The position numbers were made by a program, and so were the translations under genes. 43,684 nucleotides of DNA. Origin: Acidobacteriota bacterium. GTDB lineage: Bacteria > Acidobacteriota > Terriglobia > Bryobacterales > Bryobacteraceae. The notes beneath the pieces are model-generated. The model was not told where the DNA came from. It was given only the letters and a program-made list of their open reading frames with translations, and did not search any database. Positions 17,142-24,538 of this stretch are shown here, one piece after another. The stretch covers positions 1 through 43,684 of the forward strand of contig VFZO01000020.1 in assembly GCA_016871155.1 (NCBI GenBank). Direction: 5' to 3'. The stretch's first letter is position 1, and every line of letters starts with the position of its first letter.

Positions 17142-17318
17142 TCAGGTCCGCGCTGACCGTCCGGCCTGCGCACGAAAATACCGAGTCCACGCGGTCCCAA
17201 CGTTGTTGTCCGTCAGAGCGTTGGCGGTTATGGGCCCGCTGCGCCCCAGCCGCTTCGGTTTGAACAAGACGCACCACCCGAGTGCGGCAAAGGCACCGGC
17301 AAAGAGTACCCTCCTCAT
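17142..17318 (-). pseudogene. Possible small exported protein or 5' remnant of a frameshifted gene
   Basis: An ATG at 17318 opens a 58-codon frame. Its N-terminus looks like a signal peptide or membrane anchor (MRRVLFAGAFAALGWCVLF), followed by KPKR and a TANALTDNNVGTAW segment faintly reminiscent of discoidin-type repeats. The frame then ends abruptly at TGA. Immediately after, another minus-strand frame carries a protein-like stretch (TVSADLTIRGPSYRNVDTPA, then a basic region). This would be expected if an original gene had suffered a frameshift. There is no Shine-Dalgarno. It lies 46 nt downstream of the DsbA-SDR fusion gene on the same strand. A real short gene, a pseudogene and chance are all possible. 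Confidence 0.3.
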
Positions 17319-17364
17319 ACAGGTAATTGCGCAAAGGCCAGCGCGGGCGCGCATCAACCTGGCG

Positions 17365-18582
17365 TCAAAGTCCTCGCATATGGAATCCGCCGTCCACATT
17401 GAGGACCTGCCCGGTCGAATAGTCGAGTAGTCCATCGGCCACCGCACGGACGGCCTTGGCGACATCCGAGCCTTCGCCCATGCGCGGCTGCGGCAGGAGC
17501 CCGCCAGCGATTCGCTCTTCGTACAGTTGCTCCACAGCCGCGATCATGTCCGTGCGGATGACGCCCGGCCGGATTTCAAAAACCTGTACGTTACTCTTGG
17601 CCAACCGTTGCGCGTACAGCGAAACCGACATGCTCAGCGCGGCCTTGGCCATGCAATACTCCGCCCGCGACGTACTTGCCGCGTACGCCGAAATCGAAGT
17701 GATGAACACGATGCGCCCGCTGCCTTGCTCGGCCATCCACTGTCCCGCCGCCTGCGTCAGAAAATGCGGACCCTTCAGGTTCGTTCCGATTAGTTCGTCG
17801 AAACTCTCTTCGCTCGCGTCCAACACGTCGCGCCGCTCGCGCTGCGGCATACCGGCGTTGTTCACCAGCAGGTCCAACCGCCCGTACTCTCTGCGCACGA
17901 AGTCCAGCAAATCCCGGCGGTCGTCCCGGCTGGCAATCTCGCATTGGAATACGGCGGCTCTGGTCTCGGCGGCCAGCGTCTCCGCCAAGTCTTTCCGGCC
18001 GCGGTAGGTCCCCACAACCTGGTGCGTCTTGGCCAACTCCACGGCGATCGCCCTGCCGATTCCCCGGCTGGCACCCGTCACCAGCGCCACGGGCCGCGAC
18101 GCCGCCAACTCCGCATCGATCCCGGCCGTGATCTCCTCAAGCGTAAACACCTCGATGAAGGCGCGCCCGTTCACGAACACGGTCGGCGTTTTCACTACGC
18201 CCCGCGCGACGCCCTCCCGGACATCCGCGTCGACCCGCGCGGCGAGATCCTCCCGCTCCAGCCCGGCCAATACTTGAGCCGCGTCGACTCCGGCTTCCGC
18301 CGCGTACTCGCGAACCCGGTCCGGCAGCGTTTCGAGCGTCGTCGTCTTGATCCGGTTCAGAATGTACGTTCGCCAGCCGGCCGCCAGGCCACAGGCCACC
18401 TCGTCGAAACGCCTCGCCACGATGGCCGCCGGCTTTGCCCAAACATGCTTTCCCAGAGGAAAATCGCGATGAACGAATCGCACGCGGCCCCGGTATTTCG
18501 GGACTAGCGAGCCGTTCAACATCGCGTCGAATCGTGTGCAATCGCCGCACTGCAGGTTCGTATAAACGGTGAGGGTGACCAT
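17365..18582 (-). CDS. Fusion protein: DsbA-like thioredoxin domain plus short-chain dehydrogenase
   Basis: One uninterrupted 405-residue frame. Residues 1-160 form a DsbA/thioredoxin_4-type domain: strand VTLTVYTNLQ, redox motif C12-G-D-C15, an RDFPLGKH segment, a helical insertion, and the cis-proline loop KTPTVFVNG (Pro133). Residues 163-405 form a complete classical SDR: TGASRGIG (169-176), NNAG (241-244), Ser296/298 and Y309-CMA-K313, ending in a normal VDGGF tail. There is no signal peptide, so the Cys pair would sit in the reducing cytosol. The SDR half resembles 3-oxoacyl-ACP/glucose-dehydrogenase-like reductases. I do not know this domain pairing as an established family. A pathway is not evident; one possibility is thiol-disulfide control of the reductase. 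It starts 30 nt after a GNAT gene, probably one operon. Confidence 0.88.
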   Translation of the reverse strand: MVTLTVYTNLQCGDCTRFDAMLNGSLVPKYRGRVRFVHRDFPLGKHVWAKPAAIVARRFDEVACGLAAGWRTYILNRIKTTTLETLPDRVREYAAEAGVDAAQVLAGLEREDLAARVDADVREGVARGVVKTPTVFVNGRAFIEVFTLEEITAGIDAELAASRPVALVTGASRGIGRAIAVELAKTHQVVGTYRGRKDLAETLAAETRAAVFQCEIASRDDRRDLLDFVRREYGRLDLLVNNAGMPQRERRDVLDASEESFDELIGTNLKGPHFLTQAAGQWMAEQGSGRIVFITSISAYAASTSRAEYCMAKAALSMSVSLYAQRLAKSNVQVFEIRPGVIRTDMIAAVEQLYEERIAGGLLPQPRMGEGSDVAKAVRAVADGLLDYSTGQVLNVDGGFHMRGL

Positions 18583-18612
18583 GCCAAATCACCATTCTTC
18601 CACACGCGCGGC

Positions 18613-19386
18613 TTATTCCTTCCGCCATTTCGTACGCGTATACGCCACCAGAAATCCGTTTCGTTCCGCGTTGCGTTGGGAGGCGCTGCCCGGCGCGGTG
18701 CCCATAACGGCCATTTCGCATCCCTGGGCCCACGCATGGCGGAGCCGGGCCGCCAGCAGCGCGTTTTGCGCTCCGCGTCCACGCGCGGCTGGCACCGTGG
18801 ATGCTCCCGCCATGTGCGCCGCCGGACCGTGAATCGACAGCGACGCCGCGGCCACGGCATGGCCATCCAGGTAGGCCAGCCACGCCGTCGAGCCCGCCCG
18901 CCGCGCCGACACCCTGCCTAGATCCAGAAAGAAGTCCTTGTACTCCGGTGCCTCGGACATCCAGCCGTCCGCCGATACGCGCGCCCACGTGTCGTAGTCC
19001 TTCGGCCCGGCGATGCCAACGGTAATAGCCCCGGTCCACTCCGGCGTTTCGGAGCGCGGCCGGTACAGGACCGTCGATAGCTCCACCGGCGTGTAGCCGC
19101 GCCGGGCTAGTAGCGCGTAGGTGCCGACGCCGGCCAACGGAGAGACCTCCAGGTCCACCGCTGCGGCGCGAACCTCGAAGAAGCGCTCGATTCGCTCAAC
19201 GATTGCCGCGGAGGCCGGTTCGAACAGTCCAAGCCCAAACGCCTGTGTGAGCGGCGAACCGGGGCCATCGAACAGCGCCCATGCGCCACCGATGCGTTCC
19301 CAACACGCTTCTCCGCCGCGGGCGTCGATGAAGGCCGCCGCGTTTTCCGCCTCCGCTCGCTCCAACTTCTGTGCCATTTCGTTCAT
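18613..19386 (-). CDS. GNAT-family N-acetyltransferase
   Basis: A 257-residue protein. The C-terminal half has the GNAT core, with an acetyl-CoA-binding motif A of the form V-P-x-x-R-G-R-G-A-Q (STVPAARGRGAQNALLAARL) and a closing MGTAPGSASQRNAERNGF segment typical of the family end. The N-terminal half is a divergent domain that may be a degenerate second GNAT fold (FGLGLFEPAS, then LEVSPLAGVGTYALLARRGYTPVE, which looks like a motif-B region). The substrate is unknown. ATG 19386 is preceded not by a Shine-Dalgarno but by a strong hairpin 10 bases upstream. Probably transcribed with the DsbA-SDR fusion. Confidence 0.85.
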   Translation of the reverse strand: MNEMAQKLERAEAENAAAFIDARGGEACWERIGGAWALFDGPGSPLTQAFGLGLFEPASAAIVERIERFFEVRAAAVDLEVSPLAGVGTYALLARRGYTPVELSTVLYRPRSETPEWTGAITVGIAGPKDYDTWARVSADGWMSEAPEYKDFFLDLGRVSARRAGSTAWLAYLDGHAVAAASLSIHGPAAHMAGASTVPAARGRGAQNALLAARLRHAWAQGCEMAVMGTAPGSASQRNAERNGFLVAYTRTKWRKE

Positions 19387-19396
19387 ATGTCCACGT

Positions 19397-19420
19397 GGGT
19401 GGCCCGCGCAGGGGCCACCC
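19397..19420. repeat. Perfect 9-bp inverted repeat (hairpin) upstream of the GNAT start codon
   Basis: GGGTGGCCC and GGGCCACCC are separated by a 6-base loop (19406-19411). In the GNAT transcript it would form a very stable stem ending 10 bases before the ATG. There is no U-run on either side, so it is not a standard terminator. It could be a translational control element or a member of a dispersed palindromic repeat family. Confidence 0.6.
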
Positions 19421-19564
19421 GTCTAGCAGTCTATAACGGCTCATTCTCAATTCTGTCGAGGGCGTTCGCAGCGCCGGCGCGAAAGGCAAGGCCACGGTGT
19501 CGATCCGCTGGACCTCAACCGGGCGGGGAGCCCTCCATACCAACGCTGCGCCGCCAGGCCGGAG

Positions 19565-19723
19565 TTAGGTCAACGACGGCAGCGCCCCGGCATACTTAGT
19601 AAGCCACAACAGAGCTTGACCAACAGGATAGCGGTCCTGTGCCTTCGTCTTAAACCCTTGCAAGCCCCTCAAATATGGGCCAATTACGATTCGATCGCCG
19701 CGATCAGCCGCGCGGCAGGTATC
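19565..19723 (-). pseudogene. Possible 3' remnant of a protein-coding gene
   Basis: A minus-strand frame is open between stops at 19724-19726 and 19565-19567 (52 codons). It reads like ordinary protein: RIVIGPYLRGLQGFKTKAQD, then a helical-looking QALLWLTKYAGALPSLT end. There is no ATG; only TTG codons occur. An adjacent frame just upstream (FARTIPACVAKIPAARLIAA) is also protein-like and stops within it, as expected after a frameshift. No family recognised. Confidence 0.25.
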
Positions 19724-19843
19724 TTAGCCACGCAAGCCGGAATTGTCCGTGCAAACTTGTGTGAGAATATATCATCATTTCAACCAACGTAGAATAACAC
19801 GGCTTCAGCACCACCTGCAAGTGGAAAATAGCGAAAGACTCTG

Positions 19844-20440
19844 CTACGCGCTGGCGTACTCGTCGTCCAAGCACGAGATAATCAGGAGTTCGCAGCCGGT
19901 CTCGGAGGTGATGTCGCCGTGCAGTGTCCCGGGCTCTGCTTTCTCATAGTCGCCGGCGAATAGATGCATGACCGGGTTCTCGCCCTGACGCACGTCGCCG
20001 CTCAGAACCAGACACTGTTCCGTGCCCAGGTGGCGATGCGACGGATACCTCGAGCCCGGCTCCAGCCGCAGAATCGACGTCAACATCCGTGTTTCCCGGT
20101 CGACGTGGAGCGTCTTGACCGTGACGCCGTCGTGTCCGGTGGGCTTCCATCGGCCGCCACCAAGTTTGAGGACCGATACGCCCGGTTCCGGTTGCAAGAA
20201 CCCGCCGGGTCCGACGGCTTTCACGGCCGCCATCAGCCGCTCCTTGACCGCCGGCCTAGGCCGCGCGTCGAATAGCTCCGTTATCTTCTCGGCGGCCGAT
20301 AGCGCTGACTCGGTCTCGCTGAGCGCCGTAGGGTTGCCCGCCGCCAGCAGACGTTCGAACTCGTCGCGCTCGGCGCCGTCCAGCGCGCCCATCGCGTAGA
20401 GTACTGCTTGCTCGCGAATCCGTTCAGGCGTGCTGGCCAT
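19844..20440 (-). CDS. Cupin-type anti-sigma factor (ChrR-like) lacking the zinc HxxxCxxC motif
   Basis: A 198-residue soluble protein. The N-terminal 60 residues (AVLYAMGALDGAERDEFERLL) match the helical anti-sigma domain of RskA/ChrR-type proteins but lack the Zn-binding His/Cys set. Residues 95-195 form a ChrR-type cupin with metal-ligand candidates His135 and His137 (SHRHLGTEQ), Glu141 and His174 (GTLHGD). The ATG lies within the end of the ECF sigma gene (17-bp overlap), the usual sign of a sigma/anti-sigma pair. In ChrR the cupin senses singlet oxygen or hydroperoxides and releases sigma; whether that holds here is inference. The protein would remain cytosolic. Confidence 0.85.
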   Translation of the reverse strand: MASTPERIREQAVLYAMGALDGAERDEFERLLAAGNPTALSETESALSAAEKITELFDARPRPAVKERLMAAVKAVGPGGFLQPEPGVSVLKLGGGRWKPTGHDGVTVKTLHVDRETRMLTSILRLEPGSRYPSHRHLGTEQCLVLSGDVRQGENPVMHLFAGDYEKAEPGTLHGDITSETGCELLIISCLDDEYASA

Positions 20441-21041
20441 GGTCCAATGCCTCCCTCAATTTAAGCATGCCCAGGCGAATTCTGGTCTTAACCGTGCCAA
20501 GCGGGACTCCAGTCTGTTCGGCGACCTCCGAATGGCTAAGCCCACCCCAGAACGAAAGCTGGATCATCCGGCGCTGCTCGGCCGGCAGCGCTTCCAGCGC
20601 CGTCCGCACCCGCACCTGGTCCTGCCGGGCGGCCACCGTGGACTCCGGCCCCGCGTCCGAGGAAACAGGTTCAAACCCTTCGGGCATCTCGCCGGTCATT
20701 CGGCGGCGCCGGGTTTGCAACGACCGCCAGCGGTCCAGCGCCCGGCTGCGCGCCATCATCGCGACCCACGCCGGTACCGCACAGCGGGCCGGATCGTAGC
20801 TCGACGCCAGTTTCCAGACCTGCTGGAAAACGTCCAACGTGATTTCTTCCGCCTCGTCAGGGTCCCTTAGAATTCGCAGGGCTATGGTGTGCACGTAACG
20901 GCTCGCTTCGTCGTAAAATTCGGACAACGCCCGGGAGTCGCCCCCAGCGATAGACAGCACGAGTTGCGACCACCGATCCGGCCCGGACACGGATTCCCTA
21001 TTGCCGTGTACGCCCGCCGCTCCCTGGCTGGATTCACCCAT
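20424..21041 (-). CDS. ECF-family RNA polymerase sigma factor
   Basis: A 205-residue protein with sigma region 2 (about residues 38-105: FYDEASRYVHTIALRILRDPDEAEEITLDVFQQVWK, with the conserved D-A-E-E-x-T-x-D-V-F core) and region 4 (about 145-200: ALEALPAEQRRMIQLSFWGGLSHSEVAEQTG then VPLGTVKTRIRLGMLKLRE), the latter being the -35-binding helix-turn-helix. The linker is arginine-rich and acidic. It is paired with the overlapping cupin anti-sigma gene. It starts 24 nt after the cytochrome b gene, so its basal expression may depend on the Rieske/cytochrome b transcript. Its closest resemblance is to SigK/RpoE-like groups that have cupin or RskA anti-sigmas. Confidence 0.95.
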   Translation of the reverse strand: MGESSQGAAGVHGNRESVSGPDRWSQLVLSIAGGDSRALSEFYDEASRYVHTIALRILRDPDEAEEITLDVFQQVWKLASSYDPARCAVPAWVAMMARSRALDRWRSLQTRRRRMTGEMPEGFEPVSSDAGPESTVAARQDQVRVRTALEALPAEQRRMIQLSFWGGLSHSEVAEQTGVPLGTVKTRIRLGMLKLREALDHGQHA

Positions 21042-21065
21042 CTGAAAATCTTTTTCAATGGGGCG

Positions 21066-22637
21066 CTAATCCTTCAGCGTCCCCATGTATGCAAGCATAC
21101 CGCTCATTTCGGCGGGAGTGAACTTGTACGCGGGCATGGCCGTTCCCGGTGCGAACTTCTGCGGGTCGAGGAAGTGGCCTTCCATCCAGGCGCGGTCGCG
21201 CCGCGCCGCCACTCCGTTCAGCGGGGGACCGTTCCGCGCAACGGTTCCGTTCACCGAATGGCAAACGCCGCAATTGTACTTCATGAACACCTGGGCCCCT
21301 GCCACCGCATCGTGAGGCGCCGTCCCCAGGGAGCCGACGCTTTCGTCATCCAGCTTGCGCATCAAATTCGCAAGCTGGCGCCATTGGAGGTCGCGCAGGC
21401 CGGACTTGCCGCCCTGCTGCCGGAAGTGACCCACCAGCCAATCGCGATCCTCTCGCACGGCGATATCCGCCAGGTTCGGACCGGCTTTATTGTCTCCAGG
21501 CGTTGACCCATGGCACTGCCAGCATTGGGCCTGCCGGAAGCTGCCCACGGCCGCCATCTCTTCCGGGATAAAATTCTGCCAAGCTTCGCGGTTCGGCGTC
21601 GAACGTACGGCCGCCGCCGTTAGCCCCGCCCAGCCCACCGCGGCGAGCAGTACAATTCCGATTGCCAGCGTCCGCTGGCGCAGCTTTTCGGCCGCGCCCC
21701 GGTCGATAAATGGAGTCAGGAACAGCAGGCCGACGGCGATTCCGGGCAGTACCATTGATCCCACGATCTCAAGCGGTCCTTCGAAGAATTTCAGGATTTG
21801 GAAAAGGAACAGGAAGTACCACTCGGGGCGAGGAATGTAGGTTGTGTCGGTGGGATCCGCGATCTTTCCGAGGGGCACCCGGACCAGCAGTGCCATCAGG
21901 AAAAGAATCGTGAACATAATGAACACGGCCACGGTGTCTTTGAAGACCTGGCCGGGGTAGAACTTTACGGCCGGGGCGGTCTCGACCGGCGCTGGCGCCA
22001 CGCCGTGCTTGCGGACCAGGAAGACATGGATGGCAATGAGAATGAGCGTCACCGGCGGCAGCAACAAGACGTGCGCGGCGTAGAATCGCGCGAAGGTCTG
22101 CACACCGATCTGCCCGTTGTCGCTGCCCATCAGGTGCAGCAGGTACGGCCCCGCCACCGGAGCCTTGGCCGTGATCTGGGTCGTCACAACCGTGCCCCAA
22201 TAGGCCCGGTTATCCCAGGGCAGCAGGTAGCCCGTCAGTCCAAAGCCCAGGGTGATCAGTAACAGCACCACGCCCATCATCCATGTGGCCTCGCGTGGCT
22301 TTTTATAGGCTCCCCACAGAAACACCTGGATCATATGCAAAACCACCACCACAATCATCATGCTGGCGCCCCAGTGGTGCAGACCTCGGATCAGCCGCCC
22401 GCCGGTCAGCTCCGTCAGGATGAAGCGAAGGCTGGCGTGCGCGTCTCCAGGCGTTGGGGCGTAGTTCAGCGATAGCAGTATTCCCGTCACCGCCTGAATC
22501 AGAAAACAGAACATCGCGACGCTGCCGAACACTTGGTGCCAGCCGCTCGACGCCGGAATATCCTCATACAAAAAATGCTTAATGGCCGACTCAATGCCGG
22601 TTCGTTGCTCGAGCCAATCGATAACGGATCGCAGCAT
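21066..22637 (-). CDS. Cytochrome b fused to two cytochrome c domains (quinol:cytochrome c reductase)
   Basis: A 523-residue protein. Residues 1-310 are cytochrome b with paired heme ligands H87/H101 and H189/H204 (the second pair spaced by 14, the b6 style), GYLLPWDNRAYWGT and the Qo-site P271-EWY motif. At least nine hydrophobic helices are present, including one at about 323-342 after the b domain. The C-terminal 165 residues carry two heme-c sites, C372-WQCH and C456-GVCH. The c domains would face the periplasm after the last helix. One polypeptide thus holds the b hemes plus a diheme electron carrier, making a separate cytochrome c1 unnecessary. It starts 2 nt after the Rieske gene. Confidence 0.93.
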   Translation of the reverse strand: MLRSVIDWLEQRTGIESAIKHFLYEDIPASSGWHQVFGSVAMFCFLIQAVTGILLSLNYAPTPGDAHASLRFILTELTGGRLIRGLHHWGASMMIVVVVLHMIQVFLWGAYKKPREATWMMGVVLLLITLGFGLTGYLLPWDNRAYWGTVVTTQITAKAPVAGPYLLHLMGSDNGQIGVQTFARFYAAHVLLLPPVTLILIAIHVFLVRKHGVAPAPVETAPAVKFYPGQVFKDTVAVFIMFTILFLMALLVRVPLGKIADPTDTTYIPRPEWYFLFLFQILKFFEGPLEIVGSMVLPGIAVGLLFLTPFIDRGAAEKLRQRTLAIGIVLLAAVGWAGLTAAAVRSTPNREAWQNFIPEEMAAVGSFRQAQCWQCHGSTPGDNKAGPNLADIAVREDRDWLVGHFRQQGGKSGLRDLQWRQLANLMRKLDDESVGSLGTAPHDAVAGAQVFMKYNCGVCHSVNGTVARNGPPLNGVAARRDRAWMEGHFLDPQKFAPGTAMPAYKFTPAEMSGMLAYMGTLKD

Positions 22638-22639
22638 GA

Positions 22640-23140
22640 CTAGCTCTCCTTCGACTCGCGTACTTCGCCCAACAGCACTTTGCCTTCGGCGATTTTGACG
22701 TCAAAGCGGTCCAAAGGCCGCGGCGCCGGTCCGCCTAGTACCTTGCCATCGGTGCTGAATGCCGACGTGTGGCACGGGCAGACGAAGTGCTTTTCGTTCG
22801 TGCTCCAGCTCACGGCGCAGCCTAAATGCGTGCAGACTGGGGAAAACGCAACCACCTGCTGGTCGCCCGTTCGAATCACCAGCGCGGCCGCTTTCTCCGT
22901 CACGAATTTCCAGCCGTCTCTGCGCTCCCGGTTGAAAATGATCTGCTCGGGTTGATTCATCGGCAGGTTTGTCAGGTCGGCGGCTTCGATCCATACCTCT
23001 TTCCGGCGGGCTTTTCCGGGCAGCAGCAGATAGCCGGCGGCGGGCAATCCCAGTGCGGCGGTTATCGCCCCCATTAACCCAAAGATCGCCCCAACCAGGA
23101 AGCCTCTTCTCAACTCTTGTTCGTTTTGCAATTCAGGCAT
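22640..23140 (-). CDS. Rieske iron-sulfur subunit of the cytochrome bc complex
   Basis: A 166-residue protein with a Tat-like N-terminal anchor (LRRGFLVGAIFGLMGAI) and a Rieske domain with ligands C103-T-H105-L-G-C108 and C121-P-C123-H124; the second and third of the cysteines form the usual disulfide. The ATG at 23140 is chosen over one eight codons upstream because GTGGAG precedes it and the Tat motif then sits near the N-terminus. It passes electrons from quinol to the c hemes of the adjacent fusion protein. Cytochrome b follows after 2 nt. The GPAPRPLDRF segment after the second motif is typical. Confidence 0.95.
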   Translation of the reverse strand: MPELQNEQELRRGFLVGAIFGLMGAITAALGLPAAGYLLLPGKARRKEVWIEAADLTNLPMNQPEQIIFNRERRDGWKFVTEKAAALVIRTGDQQVVAFSPVCTHLGCAVSWSTNEKHFVCPCHTSAFSTDGKVLGGPAPRPLDRFDVKIAEGKVLLGEVRESKES

Positions 23141-23178
23141 GTGACTCCACTCTAATCGACGCATCCGGGATGCGGGTG

Positions 23179-24510
23179 TTAAATCAAGGCTCTCCGCAGA
23201 CGATCGGTAAGCGTTTTCTCACTTGTTAATCGATTCTCGTTTTCGGCCGGGTCGGACCGCAAATTGTACAGGGCGTTTTCGTTGTGGAACCCCTCCACGT
23301 ACTTGTACTGTCCGTCCCAAACCAGACGCCACTCTTCCAACGCGGAGTACAGCAGCTCCCGGTGCCTGCGAGCCCTGCCGTTTAAGACGTTGCGGAGCGA
23401 CTTTGCCTCCATGGAGGGCGTCACACCGGCGCCCGCGTAGTCGAGAAAGGTAGCCCCCACGTCGATCAGACTTGCCAAGGCATCCGTCCTGGCGCCTTTC
23501 CCCGCGTCCAAGCCGGCGACGATGAGCGGTATGCCCGCCGACGCCTGATAGGGCACGTGCTTCGCCCAGCGGTTGTGGTCGCCAAGCATCTCCCCGTGAT
23601 CGGACGAGAATACCACCATGGTGTTCTCCAACTCTCCCCTTCGGTCCACTTCCGCGAGTAGTTCACCAACCAGCCGGTCGATATTTTCACACATCGCCGC
23701 GTAGTTTTGCCGGATCGCGATGTGGGTCTTGGCGTCATATTCGGTGTTGCGGTTCGGCTGCGGATACTCGCGCCCGCGTGCCTTACTCTCCATGGCGCCC
23801 GTGATGTCCATCGGGTTATGCGGCCCGGTAAAGTTAACAACTAAATGCCAGGGCTTGCCGTGCGGCGCCCGGCCCAACAGTGCCTTGGCGTTCTCGGCGA
23901 TCCAGTTGTCGCAATAGGCGTCGTCGGGAAGGGGAGTCGGATAGGTAGCCGCATACCTTTTCCGGCCGCGCATGTCCTTGATGTGTACCGCAGCCAGGCT
24001 TCGCCTATGCAGCATCGCCATATAAGGATCGGTGGGGCGCGCCTCGCCCGCTCGAACGGCGTCCATCTTTCCGGCGTTATCGATGGCGTCGCTGAACCCC
24101 CAGTCCCCGGTCAGCCGCTTCCCGTCCAGACCCCAGTCCAGCGTCTGTTTGTGCAGATCGATTTTGCCGCAACCCATCACGTAATACCCGGCGGCACGCA
24201 GCTTCTGATAGTACGTGGGCAGGGTCAAGGGGTAGTTGTCTTTGTTCGACGCCACGCCGCAATTCTTGTACTCTCGTCCCGAAGCCAGGCACGCCCTCGA
24301 CGGCGCGCACAACGGCGAGGCGCACAGAACGCGGGAGAATTCCGTGCCCCGGCGGGCCAGTCCCGCGATATTCGGCAGCCGCAGCGGGACCGACGGATTC
24401 GAAGGCAGCCAATCCGGGCGCCACTGGTCGGGCAGGAGGAACAGGAAATTTGGCTGCCGTCGCGACGCCTGAACAAAAGGCGCCGAGAGCATCGCCCGGC
24501 GCGAGGTCAT
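23179..24510 (-). CDS. Exported sulfatase (arylsulfatase/N-sulfatase family)
   Basis: A 443-residue hydrolase with a Tat-like N-terminus (TSRRAMLSAPF), then NFLFLLPDQ (metal-binding aspartate) and the formylglycine motif C68-APSR-ACLASG. Further conserved blocks: YVMGCGKIDLHKQ, NFTGPHNPMDITG and VVFSSDHGEMLGDH with the second metal site. It would hydrolyse sulfate esters of polysaccharides after conversion of the Cys by a maturase that is not in this window. ATG 24510 is chosen because the longer frame would run into the BON gene and lacks a signal. It lies 28 nt after the BON gene and 38 nt before the Rieske gene. Confidence 0.9.
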   Translation of the reverse strand: MTSRRAMLSAPFVQASRRQPNFLFLLPDQWRPDWLPSNPSVPLRLPNIAGLARRGTEFSRVLCASPLCAPSRACLASGREYKNCGVASNKDNYPLTLPTYYQKLRAAGYYVMGCGKIDLHKQTLDWGLDGKRLTGDWGFSDAIDNAGKMDAVRAGEARPTDPYMAMLHRRSLAAVHIKDMRGRKRYAATYPTPLPDDAYCDNWIAENAKALLGRAPHGKPWHLVVNFTGPHNPMDITGAMESKARGREYPQPNRNTEYDAKTHIAIRQNYAAMCENIDRLVGELLAEVDRRGELENTMVVFSSDHGEMLGDHNRWAKHVPYQASAGIPLIVAGLDAGKGARTDALASLIDVGATFLDYAGAGVTPSMEAKSLRNVLNGRARRHRELLYSALEEWRLVWDGQYKYVEGFHNENALYNLRSDPAENENRLTSEKTLTDRLRRALI

Positions 24511-24538
24511 CCGCCCAGTATAGAGCGTTCCTTCCGGC

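Larger units (their letters stand above)
19387..19843. other. 457-bp interval between the anti-sigma gene and the GNAT gene
   Basis: It contains a perfect 9-bp inverted repeat near the GNAT start (19397-19420), a protein-like open stretch without a start (19565-19723), and an AT-richer segment (about 19740-19830) that contrasts with the high-GC surroundings and is the likely place for the GNAT promoter. No complete gene or transposase is recognised. Composition and broken frames suggest decay of an older gene. Confidence 0.5.

Noticed and set aside
18060-18110. Two separate genes (thioredoxin-like and SDR) instead of a fusion
   Set aside because: No stop codon separates the domains; a TTG near the junction could start an SDR-only product but has no clear ribosome binding site.
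19397-19420. Transcription terminator for the anti-sigma gene
   Set aside because: There is no U-run, and it lies over 400 bp from that gene and right at the next start codon.
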